Shown here in pieces: positions 1-17,500 of a stretch of 64,000 bases of DNA. A program made the translations under genes and the position numbers. Position 1 is the stretch's first letter. The number at the start of each line of letters is the position of its first letter. Under the pieces are notes generated by a model that did not search any database, was not told where the DNA came from, and was given only the letters and a program-made list of their open reading frames with translations. The stretch is from assembly GCF_027942865.1 (NCBI RefSeq), contig NC_134509.1:6234754-6298753 (forward strand), given 5' to 3'. The DNA is from Odontesthes bonariensis. Its lineage: Eukaryota > Chordata > Actinopteri > Atheriniformes > Atherinopsidae.

Positions 1-67
1 ACCGCTATCTGCTTCAGGTAAGACGCTGACTACTCATGAGTAATTCATACAACCCCACAAATAACTA

Positions 68-4048
<3,981 letters not shown>

Positions 4049-5451
4049 ATTGTCCAATGTCGTCAACCAAGCCGACAAAGAGGTCTGTGGTCAACATTTA
4101 TGCCCCCCGCTCTGGTGAAGGATACAGCCGGCCAGCTCACGCGGCCTGGCTCGCTCGCTAACAGCTACGTGCGCATCTCGGCTCCGGTTTCTACTGGTTC
4201 AGAGCGCGCGGAGACACCGCAGGATTTCTTTATAACCCGTCAGATATCTGGAGTAATAATTAGGTATTTCTAAAACTACTACTCCACCTGCCAGACTATA
4301 ATGCTACATTGATAAAACAGCGACTCACACAAACTTGACTGTCACACCGCCGCAGCATCAGCGGGCAGCCGGGAGCGAAGCCTGTGTGCGTCCTTTCTCG
4401 TGCCTTCTGCCACGCCTCTTCCATTCAGCTGACTGGCTAAAACATAGTTTAGGAGTAAAAATGCTCGCGTAAAGAGGTAGAAAAAGTGAAACGTAATCCC
4501 CTTTGTTATTCTGCAAAATGAGAGCTTAGATAGTGACTGTTAAATGTGGAGATGGTGTTTTTTAAAACGTCTCTGTTTTCGTTGTTTGATCATCTCGAGT
4601 ACATTTATGGTGCCGTTAAAATGGAAAGGAGTGAGACGTCTTTTTATTATTTTTTCGATCTCATCCTGGAAAAGTCAACGTGCGCCACCCTGCGGCAAGA
4701 AAATTAACAGCAGCGAACACACGCTAGAACTTGCAGGGTATATTGGATATTTCAGCTATTGTGTAATTTTAGTAAAGTTCACTGGAATACTCTCGTGGCA
4801 TGTTCTCTGTGCAATGTTCATGCCTGAGGCCAATTATGTTGTTTTCTGGGAGTGAAATCCATCATGTGTACAAAATAAACTAAAAAGAGTCATTCTCAGG
4901 CCTTTCGCTTGTCTTTTTCAGTTTCTAATTTATTTATTTCTAACTTATTCTCCCCTTAAAAAAGTCATTAAATGGAATTGAATAAAAAATAAATTCATTA
5001 CATTTTATCAGATTTGGAGTTTTATAGATTCAAAGACAGATTAAAAAAGAGTGTGTAAGTATAAAAGCTTGCAAAAATGTGCAAATTCCATTTAAAAAAC
5101 AACCCAAAAAATATCAACATGAAACAAAAATTAGTCCATATTTGAATAAATACGATATTTTGCTCCAGCAAATGCATAATATGTTGCACAGGAATGCTTT
5201 GATGAGTTGCTGTCGTAGCGCTGATGAAACAGTGATGGTATTATTTCAAAAGGCGCTGCATGTGATGTTCAGGGATCTTCTAAAGAAACAGCAATCTCAG
5301 CTGTTACAGGAACGTCTGTGCATCATTGGAGACAGCTTGATAAAACATGCCCGAGTCACTTCCCCCGTCTCAAAGTGGCTTCATCTACGTAAAAGTGAAA
5401 AAGGGTTTGCAGTGAGGGTTCAAATATAAGTTTTCGGGATGGAATTTAACA
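4049..5451. other. Intergenic: rhot1 5' flank and adap2 3' flank
   Basis: The first 350 bases are the 5' flank of rhot1 and are relatively CG-rich around 4120-4220 and 4340-4400, as expected for a housekeeping promoter, although I see no TATA box that I would trust. Open frames at 4544-4855 and 5079-5429 resemble no known protein and look like chance. The adap2 3' UTR must run down from 5451; candidate reverse-strand AATAAA signals sit at 4929-4938. Confidence 0.5.
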
Positions 5452-8400
5452 TTAGTACATAAACACAAGACGACATCTGCATTGTATCAGGTGGAACAAC
5501 ATTATCGTACTAGCATAGTCCTCCGGAGTCATGGGTTGAGAGATGACTCTTCTAAAGGCCTCCATCCACTCTCTCTGCTCCTGCATCTGTTCACACATGA
5601 ACACAAACTGCCTCCCCGGAGTCTCCAGTGTGATCCCGCAGTGCCACCTGCCTCCCCTTGTGCTCCGGCCGCTGCTCTCTGACACGGAGTAGCCATGGTT
5701 TTCTGTGCCAATGAAGACAGCGCCCAGCTCTGTGGCATCCTAACGAGCACCACAGAGGAAGAAGAGCACAACTGTAACTGACGTAGGCCTTGGATGTTTT
5801 GTTTGTTGCTCAGGCTACATGTTAATTTGCATACAGACTCATACTCAAAACCCATCTGGGGACACTTAAGATAAGATGAAATTGATATCTAAGAAGAATG
5901 CATTCAATGTTATATTCTATCAACTGAGATCAAATCACAGTATTATCGTTTTGCGTATCAATATATCAATGCAGCATCTTTTAAAATCCTGACTGTCATC
6001 AATACTGCTCTATCACAACACCCCCAGTTGAAGAATGTGACTGTATGAATTTAAATCACTGATGTGTGAAAATAATGACTTTTCTTGCACACTTTACTTG
6101 TTTTCTCTGTTCATTACCAGTGAAGATTTAAAATACAGAAGCTTCCTGTTCATTGAGCACAGTGTGAACCACCTCTTCTTGAATGGTTCCCGTTGCTGAA
6201 AAACACAAACGCACCAATTAGTCCAATTAATTTGGCAGATAAACCAAGGGTGAATGTTCAGAAATGACATGATGAATAAATGCACTTGAACGGACCGTTG
6301 GGCCAGTTTTCTCCATGTAGCCCTCCTTCAGGCAATGTGTTGATATCTGGGGTATTAACTGTGGAAAAGTATCGATTTAGTGACGCAACCAGTCATTACA
6401 AATGTAAACTTTACGGGTGACGGCGTGCCTATGTAATATCGACAGGTAACGACTATTTAACATTTTTGTGATACTTTTTTTTTTAACAATTTACTTCCAA
6501 GTGTACGAGCAGAAGAGTAGTGTGTGGTGTGGCAGATAAAAATCCTGCCTATATGCAGGTATTCAAGCAAAGATGACAAAGACGAAAGAGCTCTCTCAAA
6601 CAATGAAAAATAAAACAAACACAGGCCGATACAACAAGAGGAACGCCCACCCACAGCAATGATATATGGATGTGGTTCTGTCCTATTGTTGGTTTCTTTG
6701 AAATGTCAGGCCATTCTGAAGAGAACTGTGATAACATCAGAGTGTAATCTAAAACCTATGAATCATTGTCCTTACCAACAAGCCCACGATGCCATAATGT
6801 TAAATATAGAGTACAAGCTCTTTCATTTCTTAGGCTTTGTAAATCGTAACACAATGAATGTCATCTGTTCTGTACCAGGTCTTAGAATTAGGAAAATGCA
6901 GCTTCAGATGAACAACACACACATATTACACTGTGCGTTATTTATTTACCAAAAGCTAAACCAAAATGCATAAGTGGTGTGTGAAAACTGAGTAAATCCT
7001 CACTGCTTCCATAGGAATTAGGAGAGTAAGTAGCAGCCAGGTGCTGCTAATTAAGCGCACTTGATTAACTGATCATCAGCAGGTGTGAGCATCTCTTATA
7101 AAAGCAGAGGTTTTTGGCAGTTTGCTCGTCTGGAGCATTCAGATATGTGTTTGCTGCTGTCCAGCAATCTGGAAAGGGTTAAATAGTAATAGCGGAACAA
7201 TTTGGAGCCCGTCATTTTACGGGAAGAAAGTGGAACCCATTCGAGATGGTGGTCAGTCTGCCCAGAAGTGGAAGCAAGTTCACCAGCAAGTTTCAGGTTG
7301 CACAATTCTCAAAGAAACATAACAGAACGTTAAAGTTCATTGACTGAACAAGTAGCCTACGAAGCCTCGTCTCTGACAGCATCGCGTACATTTGCCAAAT
7401 TGTAACGGAACAAACCACAATGTCTGGAACAATGTTTTTTGGACAGACGAGACCAAAGTAGACATGTTTGGCCATATGAGCACAAACACCTCATACCAAA
7501 TGTCAAGCTCCGGTGATGGGGGACAGATGATTTGGGCTTGTTTTGCAGCCACAGGACCTGAGCACCTTGCAGTCACTGATTCGACAATGAACTAGTCTGT
7601 ATACCAAAGTATTCTAAAGTTTAATGGGAGAACATCTGCCTGCCAAATGTTGTATGAAATAGTCATACGACAGGTCAACGATCCAAAGTAAACCAACAAA
7701 TCTGCAACAGAATGAGGGAAAAAGAAAAGATTCTAGGCATTGCAATGGACCAGACAAAGTCAAAACCTTAGTCTAACTGAAATGCTGTGGTGGGACCTAA
7801 AGAGAGCTGTGCATAAATTAATGTCTTCGAACCTCGATGAACTGAAGTAACATTGTAGAGAGGAGTGGACCAAACAATTCCTCCACAGTCACGTGAAAGA
7901 CCGATAACATCGCCCAGAAATCAGTCACTTCGGGAAGTTGGTACTCACAATTTATATGGGTTGCACATAGTTTTACATAGTCTTTTTCATTTTGGCCTAG
8001 TTTTTGTCAAATAGATCATGAAAGTGTAACATGTCATGCATTGCTGTTCATCTGGGACTGTATTCACCTGATTCTAAGCTCCGATAAGGATCAGATGTTT
8101 TTCATTTTATCCTGAAACATAAACTCTTAGAATTAAAGAGGGATGTAATTTATTATTCACATTACTGTACATCCCAATCAAGTAGCATTTGGGTTGGATG
8201 TTTTTTTCTGGAACATATTTTGTTGGAATTAAAGCATAGAGTGGCAGCTGTATAACCAACAACATACTGTAGTTAAAAATCATTCAAATAGGCATTATTC
8301 AACTCTTTTTGACTGCATTAATTGACTTGATTTTCCATTCAGTTCCATTCAAATCACCGGAAAATCTTCCAGGTTGAATAAACGTGAAGGCAATTGTATG

Positions 8401-11400
8401 TAATAAACTTCAAAGAAAATCTGTCTCACGTCATTGTTTTGAAGAGTTGGGTGTTTCTTCAGGAGGTATGCCAAGCGTGTAGCCCGGATTGCGTTGAAAA
8501 AGGATACAATCGCCTGGAAGAGGTCAGATATAGAAGACTATATCAGAAAGACGACAACATAATCTGCTTCTGTGTGAAAGTGTACAGTCTGCCTGAACAG
8601 TTTCATAGTCTTTAATAAAACTACGTGGGAGTGTACAAGGTTTATCAGGGGTGTGGGGTTAAATAGGCTAAGATCAGGTGCAGGATCCAAAGCTAAGATT
8701 TCTACATGCACTAATGCTGTGATATGTTAGAAGCAGCACTGTAGCAGTTGGCTTCACCTGCCCATCCTCGTGGTAAACAAATAGGTTCCTTGTACGTTCA
8801 TCCTCCAGATAGGAGATCTGCAGACCATGATTATGACCAATCTTCTCTGGCTGGAAATGTGCACTCAGATCCTTCATGCTGATGACAGATTTAGGAGCCT
8901 TGGACTTAGTTTAAAAAGATAGAATTGAGTGAGACTACAGAAGAAAAAAAAAAGATGGTATATTACTGGAGTAGACTGTGAATTACAAAGAGCAACTCAC
9001 ATCTTCTTTAATGAAGTATCTGAGGGTGAAATCTTTCTGTGACAGCAGAAAGATCCTCTTAAGAAATTGCTTGTTGTCTTTGCCCTTCTTCCAGAGTGTT
9101 GACTCAAACAGATCTGGGGTGAATACATCAAACACAGTCATGTCACAAAGACGGTACACCCCCTTTCAATTCTAAGGTTTTACATATCAGGGCTACATGA
9201 AACGATCATCTGATTCTTAACAAAGTCTTAAAATGAGGTAAAAACAGCCTCAGGTGAACAGCAACACATGGAAACCAAGCCAAAATGCAGAAGTTTGTGG
9301 GCACTGGGTTGAGTGCCCACAAACAAACACCTTGAGTCTTTTTTTTTTTCCAATCCATGTTGTTGTAGATTTGGTGCTGTGCTGAGGATCATTGTCCTGT
9401 TACATCGGTTTCAGCCAAGCTTTAGCTGCTGGACAGATTGACTGGCGTTTGACTCTTAAATACTTTGATATACAGACTAGTTCCCGGTCGACTCAATTAC
9501 TACAAGATGCCCTGGTACTGTGGCTGCAAAACAAGCCCAAATCACCCCCCTTTCACCACCATGCTTGATAGTTAGTCTGAGGTTTTTGTGTTTTCTTGTA
9601 TTTGGTGTGGATTATGTTCAAACACTTTTCTTCTCATCTGTTCAGTTTACATTGTTTCAGAAGTCTTGTGGTGCCATGTGCTTTTTAGAGACAAGAGACT
9701 TTGTCCTAACAATTCTGACAAACAAGCCATACATACTCAGTCTTTTTTCTAATTGTACCGTCATAAACTTTCGCATTTGATAGGCGAACTGAGACTAGTA
9801 GAGTACAGTTGGTCATTATGATATAATATAATTAACTTAATATAAAAATTTATATAATTAACTACAAATAGTTTAAAACAGACCTAATAACCCTTCCCAA
9901 ACTGATGGGCAGCAACAATAGCTTCTTTTGGATCATTGCTGATGTCTTTCCTCCTTGGCATTATGTTAACACACACCTGAATGCTCCAGGCCAGTAAACT
10001 GCAGAAACGTCTGCTTTTATAAAAGTGGTCAATCTTGCTGATAATTAATGAATCAAGTTAATTTGATAACCAGCACCATCTTCATTCCTATGGAAGCAGT
10101 GGCGATAGTTTTTAGTTTTAGGCAGTTTTTCCACACAAACTGCTTCTTGATTTTGGCTTAGTTTTTGCTGAATAAGTAATGAAACAGGGAAATATGTCAC
10201 GTGATGTTAATCTGAGGCTCTACTGACCTACTTCTAAGACCTGGTGAAGACCTTTTTTTTCTTAATGGTGTTCTGATATGTAAAAGCTTGGAATTGAGAG
10301 AGATCATACTTTCTTTTTCACATGACTGTATATTATGATATAGAGATAAAAAAAAAAAAAAGAGAGACTACCATGCAGCTTATGATCAGAATTGAAAACA
10401 AGTGCAAAATAATGTGCATTTCCTTGTTGTGGCGGGAAAGTTACCTGAGGTATAAGCTTGTAGAAAGTAGTTGTTTTCTCCTGTGAATTCTCTTCGTTCA
10501 TACTTTGCGCGGATCCATTGATCTTTGAGAACACTGAAAGCAAAAAATCCCATTCAGATTTCTTTGTGGAGCTAAACACACAGCCTGCTGTTGATGAGTG
10601 GTTTTTTTTTTTTTTTTGGACTGGTAATGGCTCGACCTCTGTATTCAACATTCACACCTCAGTAATGTTCCTCTTTTAATATGTGTAACTTAACCGTAAG
10701 AGGTGATCGAGTGATAAGTGCGGTGACAGGCACTCACACACAGTCTTTTTGTTGCGGCTTATAGAAAAAGGCTGGGACGCACTTCTCAAAAATGGCTTTG
10801 GCTGCAGAATTCCCCCTCTCTTGCATGAACTGAAATCACAAGATATGAGTGTTAAAGGTCATTTAGTATTAATAAACTTCCCTAACATTAGGGTTGATTA
10901 CAAGTAAATCATGCATGACACAAAAGGACATATTTACCTATCTACCCAAAACTAAGCATTCTGAATTCTGATTAAGAAAAAAAAACACAGTTTAATAAAG
11001 GAAGTCACTTTCAAGCAAATGCCGAAAAGCTTGAAAAAAAAGACTACTGTGCAAATTTAGACAGACAGACAGAAATGGAAACTGAATAAATAGTAAATGC
11101 ACGGTACTGTATTTAAAACACTGAATACCTTTATGAGTGAATCCTCCCAGTAATCTAGCCGTATGGATTTGACTTTGCTGACATTGGGCAAATTACGATG
11201 CATCCCTGAACAGTTCAGGCACACAAAGACACCAAGAGTGTACGAGGCCCAGTCAGGCTCTGTGAACAAAAAGGATCACAGTGGTTTAAGAAGGTTAAAC
11301 ACAACTGTATAAAGAATCATTTTTGTTTTTTATAATGCCATTGTCTGTCTCTTCCTTTAACACAAGCAAACACTGTAAAAACAGTCTTTCTGGTGATAAA

Positions 11401-11744
11401 GAGTCGGGAGTTATAAGGGGAACAATGAGGTCTTACCGCAGATATATGCAGCAGCCACTGCTTCCTTTTACAAAAGTTTATTACAAAACGTGACTTGGTT
11501 AAAGAGAATCTAATTTCGGATATCGTTTAAAAACATCACATGACTCCAACCTGCTGTTTACCACTATTACATTTTCATGAACATTTTAATTCACATTAAA
11601 AAAGCTAAGCAGAAGTCAAACAATCTTAATACAGTACCACAATTCAGTGAACTCACCAGGGGCTGCACAGTCAGCACACAAGTTGTTTCCCGGCTGCCGC
11701 ACCAAATCCAGCAAGATTTTGTGATTTCTTCCCAAAGTAGCCAT
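5452..11744 (-). CDS. adap2: ArfGAP with dual PH domains 2 (centaurin-alpha 2)
   Basis: ADAP2 is a phosphoinositide-binding GTPase-activating protein for ARF6 at the plasma membrane. Ten exons were rebuilt on the minus strand: 11657-11744 (ATG at 11742-11744), 11129-11259, 10738-10829, 10445-10533, 9001-9113, 8758-8904, 8430-8513, 6296-6358, 6118-6195 and 5452-5739. The sum is 1173 nt, or 390 aa plus stop, against about 381 aa in human. The ArfGAP zinc finger is intact (C23, C26, C43, C46, CX2CX16CX2C) with the arginine finger at R51. The first PH domain spans exons 5-7 and the second exons 8-10 (GYMEKTGPT, EPFKKRWF, REWMEAFRRVI). Exon 8 has a weak donor (gtccgt). Two Tc1-like copies sit in introns 4 and 7. 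ADAP1 is the alternative; the tefm-atad5 neighbourhood favours ADAP2. Confidence 0.95.
6860..8172 (+). mobile_element. Tc1/mariner-like transposon, adap2 intron 7
   Basis: An internal stretch at 7425-7570 reads as the catalytic core of a Tc1-type transposase (WTDETKVDMFG, then GGQMIWACFAATGP), with stops and frameshifts elsewhere. Left-end sequence near 6875-6910 and right-end sequence near 8080-8170 are shared with the copy at 9155-10330, which lies in the opposite orientation. The exact ends were not resolved. Confidence 0.75.
9155..10330 (-). mobile_element. Internally decayed Tc1-like copy, adap2 intron 4
   Basis: This is an inverted relative of the 6860-8172 element. The reverse complement carries the same start region (CTCCATAGGAAT-type block, TATAAAAGCAGACG, CTGGAGCATTCAG) and the same CAATTCTAAG-type terminus near 9170. 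Only remnants of transposase coding remain, for example around 9520-9560. Confidence 0.7.
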
Positions 11745-12700
11745 AGATGAAGATTGTTCTATCTTCTATCAAGACTGACAGTCGAATCCAAACAAAATTA
11801 GCCTCTGGGTTTTAATTCCATGGTGATTCCTCACATTGGTACAGAACTCTTCTGTACCAGAAGAGTGAAAACACTGTTTCTTGTCACTGGCCCAGTATTT
11901 CCTCTTACCAAGGCAGCATCATGAAATATATTGTTCTCTACACAAATGCAGAGGTCCAGAAATAACAGAGAAAGGAAGTGAAACAGACGTCACTCTGCGA
12001 CAGGGTAACTGACTCTTTGTACACGCTGATTGGCTCAAAAAAGAAGTTTGACTGGTGTCGATGAACTGATATCATGTTGGTTGACGTTCACAGAAGGTGA
12101 ACTGTAAATTGTTAATAGCAGTTTTGCAAGAATTTTAAAGAAAAATTATGTAGCTCCATGTATTGACGTGTTATGCCTCTATTTGCAAGCTTTACATACA
12201 ATATGTTGTTGTTTTTTCTTTTATCTCGTTTCTTTTTTATTATTACAGTAAAAACTCAACTTGGGTATGATTCAACACCCCTCTCTTCATTCATGTCATA
12301 GGGTTAAATAAATATGCTAATATGGCTAATCTCTGCTGCCTGCCAGCAGAAGAGGAGGAAATTATATTCTGTTTTGGAGAACTGAAGCAACATTGAATTT
12401 GATATCTCTCTCTTCGTTTAAACGATCTTGTTAGGTTATATGGGAAACTTGCGTTTTAAACCATTTTTCACTATTTCACTTTTTTAGCAGATCATGCTGT
12501 GCTTGCTAGTGACATTGGGGCAGCAGGATGCTACAGCACTGAATTTCAGGCCTCAAAATTGTAAATGCACACACTCTGTGTCTACGAAGCTATGCTCTCG
12601 GACATTGTGCAGAATCAAGTCTAGCACTGTCCTGATGGAATAAAAACAAACCTTCTAAATGCCTTTGTATTAGCAGAACCTTCCCACATATACAAGTAAC
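11745..12700. other. adap2 upstream region, divergent toward tefm
   Basis: This is the 5' flank of adap2. I see no second gene or clear repeat here. A TATA box is not evident. The gap between the two start codons (11744 and 14592) is enlarged by the two repeats that follow. Confidence 0.4.
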
Positions 12701-12715
12701 CCATGCCAGGGAAAT

Positions 12716-13495
12716 CAATTCAATTCAGTTTTATTTATATAGCGCCAAATCACAACAAATGTCATCTCAAGGCACTTCAATAATACAGTCCAATTCAAGC
12801 CAATTGGATTCCAATTCATTGCAATCATAATCCAACCAAATCCAATTAATTAAATTCAAAATTAGTCCAATTCACACATACAGAGCCAATTCAAAAACAA
12901 TTTCCTAGCTAAGGAAACCAAGAGATTGCTTCTCTTTGGTCCATGCATGAGGCGACTGTGGAGAGAAACGACTCCCTTTAACATGAACAAACCTCTGGTA
13001 GAACCAGAACCAGGAAGGGTGGCCATCCGCCTTGACCAGCTGGGGTTTGGGAGGACCAGAAAAGAGGGGACAACAAACACCACAACACCATTCAAAGGAT
13101 ACCTGTTGAGACAGGAAAACACAAGTTAATGACAACAATAATGCCAAATGTACAGAATGTCATATGAGAAATTAAGTGGGGAAAAAAAAGAGAGCAAAGT
13201 GAGGAAAGGTGTGACATAAGAGGCCCCCAGCAGTCTAGGCCTGTAGCAGTTTAACTATGGGATGTTTCAGGGTCACCTGAGCCATCCCTAACAATAAGCT
13301 TTATTAAAAAGTTTTGAACCTAATCTTAAAGGTAGAGGGATGTCTGCTTCCCAGACGTATACTGGCAGCTGGTTACACAAAGGAGGGGCCTGAAAACTGA
13401 AGGCTCTGTCTCCCATTCTACTTTTAGGAACTTTGGGAACCTCAAGTAAACCTGCAGTCTGAGAGCGAAGCGCTCTGTTTGGAAAATATGTTAGT
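12716..13495. repeat. Common teleost interspersed repeat (TTTATTTATATAGCGCC type)
   Basis: The block begins with TTTTATTTATATAGCGCCAA and CTCAAGGCACTTCAATAATA. It continues with the characteristic stretch around 12950-13060 (GAAACGACTCCCTTTAAC, CCTCTGGTAGAACCAGAACC, GCCATCCGCCTTGACCAGCT) and ends near GAGCGAAGCGCTCTG. I recognise this repeat from many fish genomes; its class is not certain to me. The short frames inside (12862-13147) are not genes. Confidence 0.75.
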
Positions 13496-13674
13496 TAGCT
13501 TAGTAGATGTATATAAGTATAATGTAAAGTTAAAATATAAGTAAAGTAGGCCTCTTACAGCAGGATGAGTAGATTTTTACAGTAGGTTTTACTTAGCTAA
13601 GATGGTGAAGCTGTAGTAATACCACTAAATCAGTAGTTAAAATGTCATAAACTTGAATGCAAATGTATTATTAA

Positions 13675-13905
13675 AACCTCAACTCAACTCAACTCAACTT
13701 TATTTATAAAGCCCTTTAACACAGCCGTGCTGAAACAAAGTGCTGTACATGAGAACAACACGAAATACAAGGCATAAAACACAAGAACAATGCAAAAACA
13801 ACAATAATATAAAACAATAAAAACAATAAAACAATAACAAAGCCAGGGAATAAAACCTAGGACATGATTAATATTAAAATAACTATATAAGAATAAAACA
13901 AAAGG
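13675..13905. repeat. Second common teleost repeat (AACTTTATTTATAAAGC type)
   Basis: A CTCAACTCAACTCAACTTTATTTATAAAGCCCTTTAA start is followed by ACAAAGTGCTGTACATGAG and an A-rich tail with AACAATAAAA units. This family is widespread in fish genomes. There is no coding content. Confidence 0.65.
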
Positions 13906-14591
13906 TAAAATAGAAACTCAAATATACTATGCTGTAATCAATACTACATGCATATGCAAAACTGAAACAGAGGACTCTTTTAATCTGTACAGCACTTGTC
14001 ACGATTATACCTCCCTTGGAGTTCCTTCTGTTTCGACATATACTTAAATCAAAGCTGAGATTTTTTATCTTTATTGAAGGTCTATGATTTGTTTCATTTC
14101 AAACTAAAGGCTCCGAAGCTACTGAAATACTTGTGATATAGGCTTACAGTACATGTTTCCATGCATTTTGGTATAGAATCAGTGCAGAGATACAATAATG
14201 CGATTGAGCCAAGTCCTAATGTCAAGATGCAGCCAGTAGTTGATCACGTGACCACTTCCAATGAGAAGAATTGACATCTATCCTGATGTTAACAATGTAT
14301 CAAAATAAAAAGGTGCACCTGCCCCTCGGCAAGGAAGGAATCAGAAACAAGATTTTGTGTTTGAACTCTTCACACTCTCATACACTAAGTGACGCCGTGC
14401 ACCTTTGACTTTGTTTTACCATGGTCGAATAAAACAGGGAAGAAATCCTCCGGAACGAATGCGAGTGACGTCACTTTCTGTTTCACGCCGGACGGTTGAA
14501 CCGTCGGACACCAAACAATCTCAGGGCAAGGTTGTTAAACTTACACAATGCTGTAACGCAAAAGACTGAATGTAAATTTAAATGAACGATG

Positions 14592-17500
14592 ATGTGGGTC
14601 GTTAGGCGGATCCTGTCGTCGGTCGTCCAGAGAGGTTAGTATCTGTAGAAAAACTAATAGTTTTATTACTTGTTTTTTTTTCTTTTTTAGATTTGAATCC
14701 AGTGACAAGCAATGTAGCTAGGTGGCTACAAAGCAAGTGTAACACACTTTAGTGTCTGAAGTATCCATTTTAGAGCGTTTTATTTTGTTTCCCACACATT
14801 TTAGCTTGACGTGTGTTTTCAATAAGATAAAAGTTAAAGCAGTCGCGTGCCGTGTAGCCTTCTGTCTGATTTCAACACATTTCTGAGACGGCTCCCTCGT
14901 TGCTCTGCAGCTCAGTGTGCGGGACAGCCCGGGTTACTCCGTCGCCCCCGGCATGGCTCCCTCCCTGAACTGGAGCTGCGTTACCTCCAGTGCACATGTT
15001 GCTGGAGGAGCCGGGTCCCCGTGGCAGGTTTCGAGACTATGAACGCCACTCTCACCACTGAGCCCTGCAAGGAGGGCGACAGCAGAACCCTGGACGCCTG
15101 CTTCACCTCCAAACAACGAGAAGTCATCCTCCAGCTCCTCAATAACGCCGCCCAGTCGGAGCTGGACAGCATAAAGCTGCTGAGAGGTCGCAAGTCGCTC
15201 AACATAGTCGACTACAGAACCAAAAATGGACCCTTTAAAACCCTGGAAAGTGTGGTGAATGTGCCGCTGCTGAAGCACAAAAGTGCTGTCACGGTCTTTC
15301 ACTCCATTCTCAACCCGGTTAAGGAGAAGAAAGTGAAGATACAACTGGCTAAGTTTATCAGGCCAGAGGTGGACAGGTCCTGGTTGGAGGTGAGTCTCTG
15401 CTCCTGTGTATGTGGTTAGTGGTCACCACTATGCACCTATATCTTTAACACTCTACAGTCCTAGTTAGAACTGCAGGATTTGTTCAACATGGCTGTCTTC
15501 AAACCAAGATTACTCAAGTGACCCCTTTTGTGTCGGATTGCTGATCCCTTGTTGTAATAGTCTTAATGCTAGTTTGTGTTAATGCTTTTCAGCTGTGCAT
15601 TAAAAAGTGTTATGGAACGTAAAGGAAGGATAATTTGCTACCATCGCATGTCACGGCTCTGCATTTGTTTACTCAGGATGCCAATTCCATAGTATCAATA
15701 GTATGTGGGACGGATAAAATCGCCTGGGCACATGTGGACCGTGGAATGATGGTATTGGATTGGCAGCACCTTGTGTGCCCTAATTTCTTGAAAGGGCCGT
15801 ACATGGCATCTGCATATTTGAATGATGTGAGTACATACACTGTAATACTTGTGAACTACCATGTTGCCTTTTGATTTTGTTCTTAACTCCTGTCCAACTA
15901 AACGGCATGTTATTTCTCTTCTCTGCTATCAGGTCTCATCAGTCGTGGGCCTCCTCCCACCAGCGGACTTCTACTTAATAGAGAAACCCTCCATCTCAGT
16001 CCAGAATACAACTCTGTTCCCCGTCATGGCCCATATGAGGACCGTGGAGGCCATGCTGTTTGCTCTGCTGGAGCCCAAAATGTCCCCGCCAGAATCCAAT
16101 GTTCCTCCCAGGTTGGAAAACAAATTAGATTTCAGTAAAAAATGTAGTTAACTCGACCTGTAGATACCTGAATGCGTGGTCACTATTGCGTCAGTTAAAT
16201 TTAATTACCACCCTTCATTGGTGTGTTTTTATGGCACCAAAGTTAAGAAACAGTGTAACAAAGTGCTCAACTTTGTTGACACTAAAGGTATGGAATGGGT
16301 TTAGTTGGTAACCTAATGCAAAGGAAATTTTCAATCTAAAAAAACCCACCTAGGTATCTGTCACCCCACCCAGACCTTTTTTTTTTTTTCACAAAAAGGG
16401 GATCAGGAAGTCTTAGTATTTATTTTAGAGAACTGAGGTTGGCAAATTAGAAGATATTTTGCAAGCTTGCTTTTTGTCATTAGTGTCACTTCCCCTCTCA
16501 TTTTCTGGCTGACACGAGGCTGATTTAAAGAGACAATAGAGAACCTTCCAACTATGTGCTTCAGACTCATTTTGAAGTACACCAACCTTCATTTTGCACA
16601 TTTCTGAAGCTGCCTTGTAGTACCTGGGGACTCAGATACTGCAGCCCACAATTTTTGTTTCCAGCCCAGCGTACACTGTACCCGAAGTCTTCACAGTAAC
16701 GCATCAGGCCAACAGCTAGATAACAAAAACCCTTTCCTCCCCAGCTGTGCATCAAAGGTGGTTGAAGAAGTGGTTGATTCAGTTTATAAAAAGCACTGAA
16801 ACATGTTTATGTGCTCCAGTCAATAACTTTAGTGGTCCGTATCACAACTAACCTAAAATACGCAATACAAGTTATTACTTTGTTGTTATCTCAGCTTAAT
16901 AGATGAAGACTCATCAGTTCTATTGTAGACTGGCAGGTCTTTTGCAAGTGTTTTTTTTAATTTTTTTTATATACCACTAATATCATAGTATATAAAAGTA
17001 TGTAGTCTTATTTTTGTTATTCTTGTTTTTGCCCTGGAACATTGCCCTACATTTACATATTTGTCAGCCTCCTCAGCTTGAAAACAAATTTTCATGTATT
17101 GGCTGTGCGTGTGCAGGGCTCAGACATTTTTTTTCTCGACGGTGGCGTCACAAACCAAAACCGTTGGGGAGCCAAAGAGCAAATATTTACCAGATTCTCC
17201 AGTAATGCCTTTCACAAGTTTATCAACTGAAATAAAATAGTCAGACGGAGCCAACGGGGTGCATACACCGAAAATACAAGAGATGTGCCTGGCGGTCAGT
17301 TACAGCTCGGTGCATAAGAGCTTCACTTGGAACTATATCCAAGTTATTATTTGTCATATTTGCTTATGAAGTTTATCTTCATGACATTTTGTATATTTTA
17401 AAACAATTGCTGGGATTATTTATATATGATAATTTAATCAGTGACTGCCAACAGTCTACTACATTTTTAGTGACATTTACTACCTAATGTGCTCAATCTG

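Noticed and set aside
1-17. Exon-like end CTGCTTCAG followed by GTAAGA on the plus strand
   Set aside because: Only 17 bases are visible, on the strand opposite to rhot1, and no gene can be supported from them.
4544-4855. 103-codon open frame
   Set aside because: No similarity, no splice context, and AT-rich flanks; it looks like a chance frame between rhot1 and adap2.
12862-13147. Open frames in the adap2-tefm spacer
   Set aside because: They fall inside a common interspersed repeat.
14847-14910. Alternative tefm start in the long plus-strand frame
   Set aside because: It lies before a clear splice acceptor (CTCTGCAG), and exon 1 at 14592 gives an in-frame targeting peptide.
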